Source of the DNA: Actinopolymorpha rutila
Lineage (GTDB): Bacteria; Actinomycetota; Actinomycetes; Propionibacteriales; Actinopolymorphaceae
Assembly (NCBI RefSeq): GCF_013407855.1
Contig: NZ_JACBZH010000001.1
Span: 2,046,001 to 2,110,000 of the forward strand
Length of the DNA stretch: 64,000 bases
Direction of reading: 5' to 3'
Position 1 is the first letter of the stretch. Every line of letters begins with the position of its first letter. Shown here piece after piece: positions 44,700 to 59,455 of this stretch. The notes beneath the pieces are model-generated. The model worked only from the letters and a program-made list of their open reading frames with translations, made no database searches and was not told the origin of the DNA. The translations under genes were made by a program, and so were the position numbers.

Positions 44700-45544
44700 C
44701 CAGTCACCTTCCCGGCCCCGTGCCCGGCCCCGTGCCCGTCGCCCTGACCATCGCCACCAGCGATCCCTCCGGCGGGGCGGGCGTCCAGGCCGACCTGAAG
44801 ACGTTCTCGGCACTCGGCGCCTACGGCACCGCGGTCCTGGTGGCGCTGACCGCGCAGAACACCCGCGGCGTCACGGGTATCCACGTCATCCCGGCGGCGT
44901 TCATCGCCGGGCAGGTGGACACCCTCGTCGCCGACGTACGCGTGGACGCGGTGAAGATCGGCATGCTCGCCGACGCCACCGTCGTGCACACCGTCGCCGA
45001 GGCACTGCGCCGGCACCGGCACCGGCTGCCGTCGGTGGTGCTCGACCCGGTGATGGTCGCCTCCAGCGGGGACCGGCTGCTCACCGAGGACGCGGTCGCG
45101 CTGGTGCGGACCGAACTGCTCCCGCTGGCCGACCTGGTGACCCCGAACCTCCCCGAGGCGGCCGCACTGCTGGACACCTCGCCGGCGCGGACGCCTGCCG
45201 AGGTCGAACGCCAGGCCGCCGACCTGCTCGCGCTCGGCGTGCCCCGGGTGCTGCTGAAGGGCGGGCACGGCGACGACCCGGACGAGTCCGCCGACCTGTA
45301 CGCCGACGCCGACGGCGCCGAGTGGCTGCGGGCACCGCGGATCCACACCCGGCACACCCACGGCACCGGCTGCACGCTCTCCTCGGCGATCGCCGCGCTG
45401 CGACCCCAGCGGCCGGACTGGCGTACCGCCGTCGGCGACGCCAAGGACTACCTCACCGGCGCGCTGGCCGCGGCCGACTCCCTCGACGTCGGCGGGGGAC
45501 ACGGGCCGGTGCACCACTTCCACGCCTGGTGGGGATCGCGATGA
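44696..45544 (+). CDS. thiD: Hydroxymethylpyrimidine (phosphate) kinase
   Basis: A 282-residue ribokinase-fold enzyme that phosphorylates HMP and HMP-P. It starts with a short Pro/Gly-rich leader and then [85 protein letters not shown] and [18 protein letters not shown] (catalytic Asp replaced in the usual GTGC context by the normal anion hole). It overlaps thiE (ATGA) and tenA (ATGA), so all three are translationally coupled. Confidence 0.95.
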   Translation: MTSHLPGPVPGPVPVALTIATSDPSGGAGVQADLKTFSALGAYGTAVLVALTAQNTRGVTGIHVIPAAFIAGQVDTLVADVRVDAVKIGMLADATVVHTVAEALRRHRHRLPSVVLDPVMVASSGDRLLTEDAVALVRTELLPLADLVTPNLPEAAALLDTSPARTPAEVERQAADLLALGVPRVLLKGGHGDDPDESADLYADADGAEWLRAPRIHTRHTHGTGCTLSSAIAALRPQRPDWRTAVGDAKDYLTGALAAADSLDVGGGHGPVHHFHAWWGSR

Positions 45545-46224
45545 CGGTGGGGATCACGGCGACGGGATCGACGGGATTCTGCACGGACGCCTGGGCGGCC
45601 ACCGCGACCACCCGGGCCGCGATCGACGCGCTGCCGTTCGTGGTGACCCTCGGCGACGGCAGCCTGGACCACGGCCGGTTCGCGTACTACCTCGCCCAGG
45701 ACACCTTCTACCTCGACGACTACGCCCGGGCGCTCGCGGCCGCCGCGGTGAAGGCGCCGAACGGCGCGGACCTCGCGTTCTTCGCGAAGTCCGCGCACAC
45801 CGCGATCGAGGTCGAACAGGAGCTGCACCGCACGCACGTCCAGGACCTGGCGGGGTACCAGCGGTCGCCGACCTGTGTCGGCTACACGTCGTACCTCCTC
45901 GGTGTAGCGCACACCCGCGGCTACGCCGAGCTCGTCGCCGCCCTGCTGCCGTGCTTCTGGATCTATCAGGACGTGGGTACGCGGCTGCTGGCCGCGGCCG
46001 GCGACCTCACCGGCCATCCGTACGGCGACTGGATCGGCACCTACGCCGACGAGGAGTTCGCCCGGTCCACCGTGCGGGTGTGCCGGATCGCGGACCGGGT
46101 GGCCGACGGCGCCGACCCGGCCACGCTGGAACGCATGCACGAGGCGTTCGCGCGGGCGACGGCGTGGGAGTGGATGTTCTGGGACGCGGCGTGGCGGCAG
46201 GAGGGGTGGCCGGCGCAGGGCTGA
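45541..46224 (+). CDS. tenA: TenA-family aminopyrimidine aminohydrolase
   Basis: A 227-residue all-helical TenA protein that salvages pyrimidine from degraded thiamine, hydrolysing aminopyrimidines (thiaminase II fold). The conserved LAQDTFYLDDYARAL with active-site Asp/Tyr, a Cys in AALLPCFWIYQDVG and the closing Glu region WEWMFWDAAW are present. It overlaps thiD by ATGA and ends the riboswitch-controlled operon. With thiM, thiE and thiD it forms a salvage set; no thiC or thiG is present in the window. Confidence 0.93.
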   Translation: MTVGITATGSTGFCTDAWAATATTRAAIDALPFVVTLGDGSLDHGRFAYYLAQDTFYLDDYARALAAAAVKAPNGADLAFFAKSAHTAIEVEQELHRTHVQDLAGYQRSPTCVGYTSYLLGVAHTRGYAELVAALLPCFWIYQDVGTRLLAAAGDLTGHPYGDWIGTYADEEFARSTVRVCRIADRVADGADPATLERMHEAFARATAWEWMFWDAAWRQEGWPAQG

Positions 46225-46320
46225 CCGGCGGCCGGGGCCGGTGGCTGGGGTGGCCGGTGGCCTGGGGCCGACCGGCGGGTGGGGCGGCTGTCGGTGGCGG
46301 TCATTACGCTGAAGCCTGAG

Positions 46321-47538
46321 ATGACGGCACCACGCACTTACCTCGATCACGCCGCGACCACCCCGATGCTTCCGGAGGCGGTGGCGGCGATGACCGCTCA
46401 GCTCTCCCGGCTGGGCAACGCGTCGTCCCTGCACGCCTCCGGACGGGCCGCCCGGCGGCTGGTGGAGGAGTCCCGGGAGTCGGTGGCCGCGGCACTGCGG
46501 GCCCGGCCGTCGGAGATCGTCTTCACCGGCGGCGGCACCGAGGCGGACAACCTCGCCGTCAAGGGCCTGTTCTGGGCGCGCCGGGCCGCCGACCCACGCC
46601 GTCGCCGGGTGCTGGCGAGCGCCGTGGAGCACCACGCGGTGCTCGACTCGGTCCGCTGGCTGGGTTCGTTCGCCGGGGCCGAGGTCGAGTGGCTGCCGGT
46701 CGACGAGTACGGCCGGGTCGACGTCGCCGCCCTGCGCGCGAGCGTCGAGGCCGACCCCGAGTCGGTGGCGCTGGTCACCGTGATGTGGGCCAACAACGAG
46801 GTGGGCACCGTCCAGCCGATCGCCGAGGTCGCCGAGCTGGCCCGGCGCCACGACATCCCCGTGCACTCCGACGCCGTGCAGGCGGTCGGCCAGCTCCCGG
46901 TCGACTTCGCGGCCTCCGGACTCGACGCGATGACGGTGAGCGGGCACAAGCTGGGCGGCCCGGTCGGCGTGGGCGCGCTGGTGGTTCGGCGGCAGGCCGA
47001 CCTGGTGCCGTTGCTGCACGGCGGGGGACAGGAACGCGACATCCGCTCCGGCACCCTCGACGTGGCCGCGATCGCGGCGTTCGCCGTCGCCGTCGAGGCC
47101 GCCGCGGCCGGGCGTGAGCGGCTCGCCGTCCGGCTGGGAGAGCTGCGGGCCGAGCTGGTCGACCGGATCATCGCCGCGGTGCCCGACGCCGAGCTCAACG
47201 GCGACCCCGGCATCGCTCACCCCGACCCGGGTGGCCGGCTTCCGGGCAACGCACACTTCTCCTTCCCCGGCTGCGAGGGCGACTCGCTGTTGCTGCTGCT
47301 CGACGCGCGCGGCATCGAGTGCTCCACCGGCTCGGCGTGCTCGGCGGGTGTGGCCGAGCCGAGCCACGTGCTGCTGGCGATGGGCCGCGACGAGGAACGC
47401 GCCCGCGGGTCGCTGCGGTTCAGCCTGGGGCACACCTCCACCCGCGCCGACGTCGACGCGCTCGGTGCGGCGATCGGCCCGGTGGTGGAGCGCGCCCGCA
47501 GCGCGGGTCTGGTCAACGTGAGCGGAGGCAGGAACTGA
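46321..47538 (+). CDS. Cysteine desulfurase (IscS/NifS type)
   Basis: A 405-residue PLP enzyme that removes sulfur from cysteine. It starts [16 protein letters not shown]; the PLP lysine is Lys210 in SGHKLGG, and the catalytic Cys340 is in [11 protein letters not shown]. Other conserved parts are [24 protein letters not shown] and [10 protein letters not shown]. It passes sulfur to MnmA, whose start overlaps its stop by one base (TGATG). ATG 46321 lies 10 bases after a TACGCT -10 (46305-46310) and has no ribosome site, so it may be leaderless; the longer frame from 46279 is unlikely. Confidence 0.94.
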   Translation: MTAPRTYLDHAATTPMLPEAVAAMTAQLSRLGNASSLHASGRAARRLVEESRESVAAALRARPSEIVFTGGGTEADNLAVKGLFWARRAADPRRRRVLASAVEHHAVLDSVRWLGSFAGAEVEWLPVDEYGRVDVAALRASVEADPESVALVTVMWANNEVGTVQPIAEVAELARRHDIPVHSDAVQAVGQLPVDFAASGLDAMTVSGHKLGGPVGVGALVVRRQADLVPLLHGGGQERDIRSGTLDVAAIAAFAVAVEAAAAGRERLAVRLGELRAELVDRIIAAVPDAELNGDPGIAHPDPGGRLPGNAHFSFPGCEGDSLLLLLDARGIECSTGSACSAGVAEPSHVLLAMGRDEERARGSLRFSLGHTSTRADVDALGAAIGPVVERARSAGLVNVSGGRN

Positions 47539-48623
47539 TGCGGGTGCTGGCGGCGATGTCCGGCGGAGTCGACTCCGCGGTGGCGGCCGCGCGGGCGGTG
47601 GACGCCGGCCACGAGGTCACCGGTGTGCACCTCGCGCTGTCGCGCAACCCGTCGTCCTACCGCACCGGCGCGCGCGGCTGCTGCACGCTGGAGGACGCCC
47701 GCGACGCCCGCCGGGCTGCCGACGTGCTCGGCATCCCGTTCTACGTCTGGGATCTCGCCGAGCGGTTCCACGCCGACGTGGTGACCGACTTCGTGGAGGA
47801 GTACGCGGCCGGCCGCACGCCCAACCCCTGCCTGCGCTGCAACGAGAAGATCAAGTTCGCCGCGGTGCTCGACCGGGCGCTGGCCCTCGGCTTCGACGCC
47901 GTCTGCACCGGCCACTACGCCCAGCTCGAGGACGGCCCCGGCGGGCGTGAGCTGCACCGGTCGGTCGACCCCGGCAAGGACCAGTCGTACGTCCTCGGCG
48001 TCCTCACCGCGGAGCAGCTGGCGCACGCCTACTTCCCGCTCGGCGGGTCGCCGAAGTCGGCGGTGCGGGCCGAGGCCGCCGAGCGCGGGCTCGCGGTCGC
48101 CGACAAGCCCGACAGCCACGACATCTGCTTCGTCGCCGACGGCGACACCGCGGGCTTCCTGGCCCGCGAGCTCGGCGAGCAGCCCGGACAGGTGGTCGAC
48201 GAGGACGGCACCGTGCTGGCCGAACACGACGCGGCGTACTCCTTCACCGTCGGGCAGCGCCGCGGGCTGCGACTGGGCCGGCCGGCCGCCGACGGCAAGC
48301 CCCGCTACGTCCTGTCGATCGAACCCGTCAGCCGCACGGTGACTGTCGGCCCCCGCGACCGGCTGACGGTCGCCCACCTCGAGGGCACCCAGCCGCGCTG
48401 GTGCGGACCCGCGCCCACCGGTCCGGTGGAGTGCCGGGCGCAGATCCGCGCGCACGGCGAGACGCTGCCCGCGCGGGCGTGGGTCGAGGACGACGTGCTC
48501 CGGGTCGAGCTCGCCGAGCCGGCCACCGGCGTGGCACCCGGGCAGGCGGTCGTGCTCTATGACGGCACCCGGGTGATCGGGTCGGCCACCATCGCCAACA
48601 CTGTCGCCGCCGCCGCGCACTGA
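47538..48623 (+). CDS. mnmA: tRNA-specific 2-thiouridylase
   Basis: A 361-residue enzyme that places sulfur on U34 of tRNA-Lys, -Glu and -Gln using ATP. The PP-loop is [12 protein letters not shown] (SGGVDS 8-13). The catalytic cysteines are Cys98 ([15 protein letters not shown]) and Cys197 (PDSHDICFV). Also present: [26 protein letters not shown] and [13 protein letters not shown]. It is coupled to the cysteine desulfurase, its sulfur donor, as in mycobacteria. Confidence 0.96.
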   Translation: MRVLAAMSGGVDSAVAAARAVDAGHEVTGVHLALSRNPSSYRTGARGCCTLEDARDARRAADVLGIPFYVWDLAERFHADVVTDFVEEYAAGRTPNPCLRCNEKIKFAAVLDRALALGFDAVCTGHYAQLEDGPGGRELHRSVDPGKDQSYVLGVLTAEQLAHAYFPLGGSPKSAVRAEAAERGLAVADKPDSHDICFVADGDTAGFLARELGEQPGQVVDEDGTVLAEHDAAYSFTVGQRRGLRLGRPAADGKPRYVLSIEPVSRTVTVGPRDRLTVAHLEGTQPRWCGPAPTGPVECRAQIRAHGETLPARAWVEDDVLRVELAEPATGVAPGQAVVLYDGTRVIGSATIANTVAAAAH

Positions 48624-48669
48624 GGTCGCCGCCGACCCGCATCCGAAGGACAGACCCTAGGCTTTGCCC

Positions 48670-49752
48670 GTGCCGATCCCCATCGAGATGCCCTGGCGCC
48701 CGGGAGCCGCGACCGGCGTCGGTTCGCTGCCGTACGACCACCCGCTGGAGGCCACCCGGGTCGTGCTGGGTGAGCTGCCCGACCTGCCGCACCTGCCTGA
48801 GCTGCCCGGCCGGGGCCCCGGTGCGGACATGATCGGCCGGACGTGCGCTCTGCTGGTCGAACTCGGCGTCGACCTGCAGCCGGCCGGCTGGCGACTGGTC
48901 GCCGGAGAGGGGCTCGACCAGCGCCGCGCCCGGTCGACACTCGCCCGGGACCTGGACGCGCTGGAGGAGCTGACGCAGGGCTACACCGGTCCGCTGAAGG
49001 TCCAGTTCACCGGGCCGATCACGCTCGCCGCCGCGGTCGAACGCCCGCGCGGTGGCCGGGTGGTGGGCGACAGCGGTGCCCGGCGCGACCTCGCGCAGTC
49101 ACTGGCCGAGGGCCTGACGGTCCACCTGCGCGACCTGCGTCGCCGGGTGCCTGGTGCGTCGCTCGTGGTGCAACTCGACGAACCCTCGATGCCCGCGGTC
49201 CTGCGCGGATCGGTGCCGACGGCCTCCGGGTTCTCCCGCTACCGCCCGGTCGAGGAGTACGAGGTGACCGATCTGCTGGGCGGGGTGATCGGGTCGATCG
49301 TGGCCGCCGACGCGGTGCCGGTCGTGCACAGCTGCGCGGCCGGAACGCCGTTCCCGCTGCTGGTACGCGCCGGGGCCCGCGGTCTGTCGTTCGACCTGAA
49401 GAAGCTCGGCCAGGCCGACGCGGACCCGCTGTCGGAGGCGGTCGAGGGCGGGGTGGCGTTGTTCGCCGGTGCCGTGCCCGCGCTGCGGCCCGAACGCCCG
49501 GCTCCCTCCGCGCCGGGCGCCGCGCCTGCCGCCGACGGTGCCGTGCCCCGCCCCACGGGCCCGCCGGGACCCACCGACGTGGACGTGACCCGGACGGTCC
49601 AGGCATTCTGGCGGCGGCTGGGGTTCGCCGCGGACGAGGTCGCCCGCGGGGTCGTGGTCACGCCCGCGTGCGGGCTCGCCGGCGCCGACCCGGCATGGGC
49701 ACGTACGGCGATGAGGCTGGCCCGGGAGGCGGCCGCGCACCTGGCGAGCTAG
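48670..49752 (+). CDS. B12-independent methionine-synthase-like protein
   Basis: A 360-residue member of the MetE C-terminal-domain family, similar in place and size to M. tuberculosis Rv3015c. It has PWRPGAATGVGSLPYDHPLE, ADMIGRTCALLVELGVDLQP, KVQFTGPITLAAAVERPRGG, VVQLDEPSMPAVLRGSVPTA, VVHSCAAGTPFPLLVRAGAR and VVVTPACGLAG. His/Cys residues in VVHSCA and TPACGL match metal ligands of MetE. Methyl transfer to homocysteine is not proven for this short form. GTG 48670 lies 6 bases after a TAGGCT -10 (48658-48663), so it is probably leaderless. It ends the conserved cysteine desulfurase-mnmA block; accessory genes follow. Confidence 0.85.
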   Translation: MPIPIEMPWRPGAATGVGSLPYDHPLEATRVVLGELPDLPHLPELPGRGPGADMIGRTCALLVELGVDLQPAGWRLVAGEGLDQRRARSTLARDLDALEELTQGYTGPLKVQFTGPITLAAAVERPRGGRVVGDSGARRDLAQSLAEGLTVHLRDLRRRVPGASLVVQLDEPSMPAVLRGSVPTASGFSRYRPVEEYEVTDLLGGVIGSIVAADAVPVVHSCAAGTPFPLLVRAGARGLSFDLKKLGQADADPLSEAVEGGVALFAGAVPALRPERPAPSAPGAAPAADGAVPRPTGPPGPTDVDVTRTVQAFWRRLGFAADEVARGVVVTPACGLAGADPAWARTAMRLAREAAAHLAS

Positions 49753-49799
49753 GACAGGTCTGGACCCGTCGGGACCTGGGCGTCCGGTACGCCGGTACG

Positions 49800-51002
49800 T
49801 CAGGGCCTCGGGGTGAGCGGGGAGGCGAGCACGGAGGCGATCAGCGCCGCGCGCTCCACCAGCGACTCGGCCACGATCTCCTCGTGCACCGCGTGCGCTC
49901 CGCGTCCGCGCGGGCCGAACCCGTCCAGCGCCGGCACCCCGGCCGCGCCGGCGAAGTTGGTGTCGGCCGCGCCGAGCGCGTGTGACCCCCGGACCTGTTG
50001 CCCGACCCGTTCACCGGCCGCGACCACGGCGGCGAACAGGTCCTCGTTGCCGGCGCCGGCCCAGGCCGGGCGGCTGGTGAGAATCCGGGCCTGCACCCCG
50101 GCGTTCTCGCGGACGGGTTCGAGCCGGGTCAGCTGGTCCAGCACCCGGCGTTCGACCTCGGCGTCCCCGAACCGGAACCCGAGCTCGGCGCCGGCCTTCC
50201 CGGCGGTCACGTTGGTGCGGCTGCCGCCGTGCACGGTGCCGACGTTGTAGAGCACGTGCTCCTCGGCGGCCGCGACGCCCCGCAGCCGGACCAGCTGGTC
50301 GACGAGCTCGTCGATGGCGGACACTCCGCGGGTGCGGTCCAGGGCCGCGTGCGCCTCCACGCCGGTGACCTCCAGGCGTACCCGCGTACTCCCGTGCCGG
50401 CCGGTCTTCAGCCCGCCCTTGGGGTGCGGCGGCTCCAGCCCGAGGGCGGCGGCCGCACCGGTGAGCTCGCGTTCGACCAGCGCCCGGCCGGTGGGCGTAC
50501 CGATCTCCTCGTCCGCGGTGACCACCAGCCGCACCGGCTGGGCCGGCGGGACGTCGCAGTCGCGCAGCACCGCGATCGCCGTCTCGAACGCGACCAGGCC
50601 CCCCTTCATGTCGAACACACCCGGGCCGCGGATCAGCGTTCCGTCGTCGACGTAGGGCATCTGCTCGGCGAGCCGGCCCACCGGCCAGACCGTGTCGTGG
50701 TGGCCGAGCACCACGACGTGCGGGCGCTCGGCCTTGCTGCCCGCTGTCCCGTCGGTGCCGGCCGCGTCGCCGTCCGCGTCGCCTGCTGGCCAGGTGGCCA
50801 GCAGGTGGTCGCCGGTGTCGCAGGGGACCGCGGTCACGGTGGCGCCGAGCTCTGCGTAGTGGCCGCCGAGCACCTCACCGAGGCGGTTCAGCGCGTCCGC
50901 GTCTCCGGTGGGCGTCTCGTGGTGGACGTACGCGGAGAGCCGCTCCCGCATCCGCGGCTCGAGCTCGCGGGCACGGCGCACGAGCCGTTCGAGGGAATCC
51001 AT
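49800..51002 (-). CDS. M20-family amidohydrolase/peptidase
   Basis: A 400-residue zinc hydrolase of the carboxypeptidase G2 / ArgE type. Metal and catalytic residues fit His101-x-Asp103 (GHHDTV), Asp131 (GVFDMKGG), Glu165-Glu166 (TADEEIGTP) and a C-terminal His (GRGAHAVHEE). The lid domain is about 195-310. Such enzymes deacylate N-acyl-L-amino acids or cut C-terminal residues. A 25-residue Asp/Gly/Ala insert lies at 72-92. TATCCT (minus strand) is 7 bases before ATG 51002, so it is likely leaderless. It is divergent from the GNAT-racemase operon and probably supplies the deacylation step of that set (inference). Confidence 0.88.
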   Translation of the reverse strand: MDSLERLVRRARELEPRMRERLSAYVHHETPTGDADALNRLGEVLGGHYAELGATVTAVPCDTGDHLLATWPAGDADGDAAGTDGTAGSKAERPHVVVLGHHDTVWPVGRLAEQMPYVDDGTLIRGPGVFDMKGGLVAFETAIAVLRDCDVPPAQPVRLVVTADEEIGTPTGRALVERELTGAAAALGLEPPHPKGGLKTGRHGSTRVRLEVTGVEAHAALDRTRGVSAIDELVDQLVRLRGVAAAEEHVLYNVGTVHGGSRTNVTAGKAGAELGFRFGDAEVERRVLDQLTRLEPVRENAGVQARILTSRPAWAGAGNEDLFAAVVAAGERVGQQVRGSHALGAADTNFAGAAGVPALDGFGPRGRGAHAVHEEIVAESLVERAALIASVLASPLTPRP

Positions 51003-51285
51003 GCACCGCAGGATATGACTCGTATCTTCGTCCGTCCGTCACCGACCCGCAGGTGAGGTGAGCCCCCCGACCTCGGTCACGACCTTGTACAGGGCATGGA
51101 TTCCAGGGGAGGGCATTGACCCAGGTACCGTACCCCTGCTAAACATCTCGCGGTTATCTGTCGCGTATCTTCGGTCCCGTGGTGGTCGCCTCGCCAGTGT
51201 CGGCGGGCGTCCCAAACCACGTCCGACAGATCTACGCATCGTGTGACGCCCGGCTCGGCCGGTCGTCGTCTTCGCTGGGGGTGCC
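51003..51285. promoter_or_regulatory. Divergent promoter region of the N-acyl amino acid cluster
   Basis: A 283-base region between the M20 gene and the GNAT gene. Left: TATCCT (51010-51015, minus). Right: TTGACC, an 18-base spacer and TAAACA (about 51117-51146) form the best -35/-10 pair of the window on the plus strand, followed by GTTATCTGTCGCGTATCTTC. No gene is seen. Confidence 0.55.
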
Positions 51286-52146
51286 ATGCAGGCCATACGG
51301 CCCACGCAGCCCGTGCAGCCTGGGCGGCCTGTGCCGACAGGCCCGGACCTCACCGTCACCGCCCGGCCGCTGCGCACCCAGGGCGAACGCGAGGACGCTG
51401 TGGGCCTGTACCGCCAGGTGTTCGGCCTCGGCTCCGGCGACCCGGCGATGACCCCGAAGCTCCTGGTCGCGCTGCAGCGCAACGGCGGCTCCGCGCTCGG
51501 CGCGTTCGACCCGTCCGGACGCCTGGTGGGGTTCACCTACGGTTTCGTCGGTACGCAGGACGGCGCGACCTACCACTACTCCCAGGCGGCCGTGGTCGAC
51601 GCGGCCGCGCAGGGCAGGGGCGTCGGCCGGGTGCTCAAGCGGGCCCAGGCCGCGGAGGCCTCGCGGGCCGGCGTCCGGGCGATGCGCTGGGCGTACGACC
51701 CGATGCTCTCCCGCAACGCGCACTTCAACCTCGACGTCCTCGGCGCCCATGGCCGGTGGTTCGTCCGGGACTACTACGGCCTCACCGACGCCGCCGGTCG
51801 CAGCGACCGGGTGATCGTGGAGTGGCGTACCGACTCCGAGGTGTCCGATGCGACCCGCAAGGTGGCCGGCCCGGCCGAGCAGTTCGGTGACGACCTCGAC
51901 CTGGAGTGGGGAACGATCCGTACGGTCCCGTCCGGCGCCGGCGCCGGCGACGGTCGGCTGCTGGCCGTCCCGGCCCGATGGGGCGCGCGCGACGGGCTGG
52001 ATCCTGCCCTGGCCGGGGACGTCCGCGACCGGGTCGCCGACGCGCTGGAGGGCGCCCTGGACGCGGGGTACGTCCTCACCTCGTGCCGCCGGGTCACCCC
52101 GGACACCGCGGTCTACCTGCTCGCTCACGCGGGGGACGTTCGATGA
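51286..52146 (+). CDS. GNAT-family acyltransferase (COG3375-like)
   Basis: A 286-residue GNAT protein. After a Pro/Gln-rich start, residues about 35-175 form the acetyltransferase fold: LVGFTYGFVGTQDGATYHYS, QAAVVDAAAQGRGVGRVLKR (acyl-CoA loop QxxGxG/A) and NLDVLGAHGRWFVRDYYG. Relatives stand next to N-succinylamino-acid racemases, where they act as succinyl- or acyl-CoA:D-amino acid transferases. It shares a transcript with the SIS, enolase-family and transporter genes; its stop overlaps the SIS start (ATGA). ATG 51286 follows GGGGG. The substrate assignment is by context. Confidence 0.82.
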   Translation: MQAIRPTQPVQPGRPVPTGPDLTVTARPLRTQGEREDAVGLYRQVFGLGSGDPAMTPKLLVALQRNGGSALGAFDPSGRLVGFTYGFVGTQDGATYHYSQAAVVDAAAQGRGVGRVLKRAQAAEASRAGVRAMRWAYDPMLSRNAHFNLDVLGAHGRWFVRDYYGLTDAAGRSDRVIVEWRTDSEVSDATRKVAGPAEQFGDDLDLEWGTIRTVPSGAGAGDGRLLAVPARWGARDGLDPALAGDVRDRVADALEGALDAGYVLTSCRRVTPDTAVYLLAHAGDVR

Positions 52147-52823
52147 GCGCAGAGCCGAGCAGTCCTGATCCGGGCAGTCCTGATCAGGGCGGCCCCGACC
52201 CGAGCAGTCCCGACCAGCGGTACGGCGCCCGGCTGCGCCGGCGTTCGTCGTCCTCGATCCTGCTCGACCGGCTGCTCGACCACGAGACCGCCAACCTGGC
52301 CGAGACCGCCCGGCGAATCCGCGTGGACGGCACCCTGGAGCAGGCCGCCGCCCGGATCGTCGCCGCCCGCCGCAGGTTCGTGATCGGCGGCTCGAAGTCG
52401 TCCGCGTACGCCGCCCTGCTGGCCATCGACCTGTCCGCCAGCCTGGCCAACGTCACCCTCGTCGACGGCATCGCCGCCCGTCCCGTGGACGTCCTGTGCG
52501 ACGTACGTTCCGACGACGTGCTGGTGGCCTTCTCCTTCCGCCGCTACACGCGCCAGACCATCGCGGTGGCCCGGGAGTTCGCCGCCGCCGGGGGCACGGT
52601 GGTGGGTATCACCGACGACCCGGACAGTTCACTGGCCCGGATGGCGGAGGTGGCCGTGGTGGTGGGCACCCGCAGCGCGTCGTACGTCGACTCACCGACC
52701 GCGGTCGCGGCGGTGACCCACATCCTCGCCACGCTCACCGCGGCCAGCGCCAAGGGAGCCCGGCGGCGCCTGCGCCGGCGCGAGGAGGTCACCCGCGACC
52801 TCGAACTCTACGAAGGGGCCTGA
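52143..52823 (+). CDS. SIS-domain protein, RpiR-like without the HTH
   Basis: A 226-residue protein. After a 30-residue Ser/Pro/Asp-rich start comes LLDHETANLAETARRI, which in RpiR/MurR regulators links the HTH to the SIS domain, then the SIS fold (RFVIGGSKSSAYAALLAIDL, DVLVAFSFRRYTRQTIAVAR, GGTVVGITDDPDSSLARMAE, SYVDSPTAVAAVTHILATLT). The N-terminal HTH_6 DNA-binding domain is missing, and no alternative start would restore it. It may sense a ligand or regulate an enzyme rather than bind DNA. It overlaps the GNAT gene (ATGA), and the enolase-family gene starts 2 bases after its stop. Confidence 0.82.
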   Translation: MSAEPSSPDPGSPDQGGPDPSSPDQRYGARLRRRSSSSILLDRLLDHETANLAETARRIRVDGTLEQAAARIVAARRRFVIGGSKSSAYAALLAIDLSASLANVTLVDGIAARPVDVLCDVRSDDVLVAFSFRRYTRQTIAVAREFAAAGGTVVGITDDPDSSLARMAEVAVVVGTRSASYVDSPTAVAAVTHILATLTAASAKGARRRLRRREEVTRDLELYEGA

Positions 52824-52825
52824 GC

Positions 52826-53947
52826 ATGCAGATCTCCGCCGCCGAGCTCTTCGCCGCCCGGCTGCCGCTGGTGCACGAGTTCGAGACCAGCTCGCACCGC
52901 AAGGCCTACCTGGAGCACATCCTGGTCCGGGTGACCGACGTCGACGGTGCGGTGGGCTGGGGCGAGATCGCCTCGCCGTCCGGGCCGTACTACTGCGCGG
53001 AGACCGTGCAGAGCTGCTGGCACGTCGCCGAGCAGCACCTGCTGCCGGCCGTGGTCGGCGCCGACTGGTCCCACCCGGGAGATGTGCCCGCGCTGTGGTC
53101 GAAGGTACGCGGGAACGAGTTCGCCAAGGCCGGGGTGGACATGGCGTGCTGGGACCTGTGGTCCACCGCGACCGGCGTGCCGCTGGCCGGTGCGCTCGGC
53201 GGCTCCCGGGACCGCGTGGTGGCCGGGGTGAGCCTCGGCATCGAGCCGACGCCCGCGGACCTGGTCGCGCAGGTGGCCCGCCAGGTCGAGGCGGGATACC
53301 CGCGGGTGAAGCTGAAGATCGCACCGGGATGGGACGTCGAGCCCGTCCGCGCCGTGCGTGCGGCGTTCCCCGACCTGGACCTGCACGTCGACGCCAACGG
53401 CGCCTACACCGAGGACCCGGACCACCTGGCCGCGCTGCGCGGGCTGGACGGATTCGGCCTCACGATGGTCGAGCAGCCGTTCGCTCCGCGCGACCTGCTC
53501 GCGCACGCCCGGCTGCGCCGCGTCCTGCGTACCCCCGTCTGCCTGGACGAGTCGGTCGCCGACCTGCACGACCTGCGCACCGCGCTCGCCCTGGAAGCGG
53601 TCGCGATCCTCAACATCAAGGTGTCCCGCATGGGCGGGCTGACCGCCGCGGTCGCGGCACACGACCTCGCCCGCGAACACGACGTCCCGGTGTGGTGCGG
53701 CGGCATGCACGAGTTCGGGATCGGCCGTGCGGCCAACGTCGCGCTGTCCAGCCTGCCCGGCTTCACCCTGCCCTCCGACGTGTCCGCGTCGGACAAGTAC
53801 TACGCCCGTGACGTCGTGCGCCCGCCGATCACCGCCGACCACGGTCTGGTCGACGTGCCGTGGAAGCAGGTGGGCAGCGGGCATCGGGTCGACGAGGAGT
53901 TCGTACGGGAGATCTCCTCGCGCACGGCTCGCGTGTCCGCGGACTGA
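52826..53947 (+). CDS. Enolase-superfamily N-acylamino acid racemase / OSBS-type enzyme
   Basis: A 373-residue muconate-lactonising-enzyme-group member. The catalytic lysines are Lys162/Lys164 (VKLKIAPG, KxK) and Lys265 (ILNIKVSRMGG). Metal ligands are Asp189 (HVDANGAY), Glu216 (MVEQPFAP) and Asp241 (CLDESV). HEFETSSHRK near residue 17 and CGGMHEFGIGRAANVALSSL near the end match the MenC/NSAR branch (N-succinylamino acid racemase and o-succinylbenzoate synthase). No menaquinone genes are near, whereas an acyltransferase, deacylases and a transporter are, so racemisation of N-acylamino acids is favoured. It follows the SIS gene after 2 bases. Confidence 0.9.
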   Translation: MQISAAELFAARLPLVHEFETSSHRKAYLEHILVRVTDVDGAVGWGEIASPSGPYYCAETVQSCWHVAEQHLLPAVVGADWSHPGDVPALWSKVRGNEFAKAGVDMACWDLWSTATGVPLAGALGGSRDRVVAGVSLGIEPTPADLVAQVARQVEAGYPRVKLKIAPGWDVEPVRAVRAAFPDLDLHVDANGAYTEDPDHLAALRGLDGFGLTMVEQPFAPRDLLAHARLRRVLRTPVCLDESVADLHDLRTALALEAVAILNIKVSRMGGLTAAVAAHDLAREHDVPVWCGGMHEFGIGRAANVALSSLPGFTLPSDVSASDKYYARDVVRPPITADHGLVDVPWKQVGSGHRVDEEFVREISSRTARVSAD

Positions 53948-54029
53948 CTCCCGCGCACGACCCCCGACCAGGGCCCTACGGCCCTCGCGTACCAACCGGG
54001 AAAGCTCAGCTCCACCGAGAAGGAGTGCC

Positions 54030-59452
<5,423 letters not shown>

Positions 59453-59455
59453 CGG

